This document shows, piece by piece, positions 62,731-64,000 of a DNA stretch of 64,000 nucleotides. The notes beneath the pieces are model-generated. The model was not told where the DNA came from. It made no database searches and was given only the letters and a program-made list of their open reading frames with translations. The translations under genes were made by a program, and so were the position numbers. Source of the DNA: Chitinophaga silvisoli (GTDB taxonomy: Bacteria; Bacteroidota; Bacteroidia; Chitinophagales; Chitinophagaceae); assembly GCF_003412465.1 (NCBI RefSeq), contig NZ_QTJV01000004.1:496001-560000 (forward strand), in the 5' to 3' direction. Every line of letters starts with the position of its first letter. The first letter of the stretch is position 1.

Positions 62731-63570
62731 TTAAAAATTTGGTGATACTGTAAAGGATAAATAACCGCTGAGTTTATCTTTGATATTGTCACTACCCCAA
62801 TATTTAGTATAGGAGATAGTAAACACATCCTTTATATTGACACCTATATTATAGTTATTCAGCCAGAAGCCTTTCCGACTCCCCTCTTTCAATTCAAGAG
62901 CATTATAAAAGGTCGAGTTACCAGCTACGTAGCTTAATCGCGTATTACCAAAAAACCTAAATATCCCCTTTATACCTCTCAACTCTGCCTGTAGGTCGGT
63001 GCCTATCGCCGTATTATGAGCGAAGCTGCCATTAGTTACACCAAAAGATGGTGGATCAATAGAAAATCGCGGTGTAAAAGACATCGCTGTTCCGAAAATT
63101 GGTGAATCATAAGAAAAAATAGGAAGTGCAAAATTGAACACAACGGCGCCTCCCCCTGTCGTGAACCGCTGGATAAATTTCTCTCTATTAATCTTTTTTT
63201 GCTCTACCGTATTTGTGTCCGATTTCGGATATGCCAGTGTAATTCCAGCACTTACACGTACTGGGCCAATAAAGTCTGCGGCCAATTCCGAATACATAGT
63301 AATATTAGAAAGGCTGTCATTATATGAGATTACATTGTTTTGAAGAAACTGGGTGGAAGCCTTCTCAAAATATTCAATATTACTTATTGATGGTAGAAAT
63401 AAAAAGGCATGATTAGAAGGTATTATTGAGCTATCATACAAGTAGGCTCTTGATTTTATTGAATCAATTTCTTTCAAGGGCTTTTTAAGATAATTCGCTG
63501 GAACGATAGTTTGGCTAAAGCCAATACCACAGGTAAGCAGGAGCAATAAAATAATAGTAGAATGTTTCAT
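62731..63570 (-). CDS. Secreted beta-barrel-like protein
   Basis: 279 residues with a signal peptide (MKHSTIILLLLLTCGIGFSQ). The mature part alternates hydrophobic and aromatic residues in strand-length steps (SAGITLAYPKSDTNT; FGTAMSFTPRFSIDPPS; LNNYNIGVNIKDVFTISYTK) and ends in SFTVSPNF, an outer-membrane C-terminal aromatic. It is probably an outer-membrane protein. It is followed immediately by the metalloprotease gene. Confidence 0.7.
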   Translation of the reverse strand: MKHSTIILLLLLTCGIGFSQTIVPANYLKKPLKEIDSIKSRAYLYDSSIIPSNHAFLFLPSISNIEYFEKASTQFLQNNVISYNDSLSNITMYSELAADFIGPVRVSAGITLAYPKSDTNTVEQKKINREKFIQRFTTGGGAVVFNFALPIFSYDSPIFGTAMSFTPRFSIDPPSFGVTNGSFAHNTAIGTDLQAELRGIKGIFRFFGNTRLSYVAGNSTFYNALELKEGSRKGFWLNNYNIGVNIKDVFTISYTKYWGSDNIKDKLSGYLSFTVSPNF

Positions 63571-63653
63571 GATTATTATATAGGTTAAATAATTATGAGG
63601 CTATTCAATATTTGGACGCTTGTAACCTGAAGCCTAATAAAATAAATTAGAAC

Positions 63654-64000
63654 TTATACTCCATCCAGAAAATCCGAAAACGGATCAGGCACAACCCTTC
63701 GAGCAATGAATACTCCAATCACTTTAATATCAGGAAAAGCGTCTTGAATCACCTGTTTACATGCCTTAAAATGGGCCCCAGCCGTAATTAAATCGTCAAA
63801 AAGTACTACTGTCGATTTCAGTTCTTCACACTCTTCCAGGTCTAACTCATAGTTTTCAACGAGATCGTCCAGTTTGGGGCGATGATCTCCGCTAAGATGC
63901 GATGCATCCCTATCTTCAATAGCATTAATAATCTCTCTTACATCCAGGTTTCCCTCGCTATTCAAACGATTTAATACCTGTGTCATTCTATCATCGTATT
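63654..64000 (-). CDS. Phosphoribosyltransferase-like protein, 5' end beyond the window
   Basis: The frame is open to the window edge. An ATG is at 63986, but the preceding codons (YDDRM) are also open, so the true start lies outside. The visible 110+ residues contain STVVLFDDLITAGAHFKACK, the PRPP-binding motif of type I phosphoribosyltransferases (ComF-like fold). The final part (VIGVFIARRVVPDPFSDFLD) fits. It is probably involved in nucleotide salvage or DNA uptake-type functions; the exact reaction cannot be told from this fragment. Confidence 0.75.
   Translation of the reverse strand, partial: YDDRMTQVLNRLNSEGNLDVREIINAIEDRDASHLSGDHRPKLDDLVENYELDLEECEELKSTVVLFDDLITAGAHFKACKQVIQDAFPDIKVIGVFIARRVVPDPFSDFLDGV

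Overview
The window looks like a Bacteroidota chromosome, most likely Chitinophaga or another Chitinophagaceae. The reasons are the low GC, the lack of Shine-Dalgarno boxes, TAnnTTTG-type -7 promoter boxes, LytTR two-component genes, S41 peptidases, giant RHS proteins with Ig-like repeats, and a CTnDOT-like set of tra/mob/rteC genes. The name is inferred from gene content. No rRNA, tRNA or integrase was seen.

Most of positions 1.6-47 kb is an integrative conjugative element (ICE). From the left, all on the minus strand: an accessory block (PAPS-reductase-like PP-loop protein, DUF3560, DUF932, small conserved proteins; 1.6-8 kb); the transfer operon running from 23.06 kb down to 8.2 kb (traD-position protein, traE, traF, traG ATPase, an unknown, three TraI-like secreted proteins, traJ, traK, traL-position protein, traM, an unknown, traN, two paralogous unknowns, one unknown); a scrapyard at 23.1-24 kb where a decayed group II intron lies inside a decayed IS3-family transposase; and the mobilisation genes (coupling protein, relaxase, accessory protein; 24.8-28.8 kb). 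The coupling-protein gene is interrupted exactly inside its P-loop by 24 in-frame nucleotides carrying two stop codons, so the element may no longer transfer.

From 28.8 to 42.6 kb comes cargo and regulation: pseudogenes (AbiH-like, HigA-like), secreted proteins, a zinc-ribbon plus PD-(D/E)XK-like pair, two paralogous DNA-binding-type proteins facing a tandemly duplicated HTH gene, a short RiPP-precursor-like peptide followed by an S41 peptidase and a LytTR sensor/regulator pair, and rteC. From 42.9 to 47.5 kb are decayed fragments, two paralogous unknown proteins flanking a C5 DNA methyltransferase whose second reading frame also looks conserved, an 87-residue protein and a RadC-like JAB protein. 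A 21-bp near-palindrome recurs upstream of the tra operon, the mob operon and the 87-residue gene, and is a candidate common operator for the ICE.

Positions 47.7-60 kb hold a polymorphic-toxin (RHS) locus: a coiled-coil/barrel protein, a 1170-residue RHS-type protein, a 2136-residue RHS toxin with Ig-like repeats, a small membrane protein that may be its immunity protein, and an orphan RHS tip fragment. The right end carries a two-gene HTH/unknown module (a copy, lacking the HTH, is at 2.8-3.3 kb), a secreted matrixin-type metalloprotease, a beta-barrel-like protein and a partial phosphoribosyltransferase.
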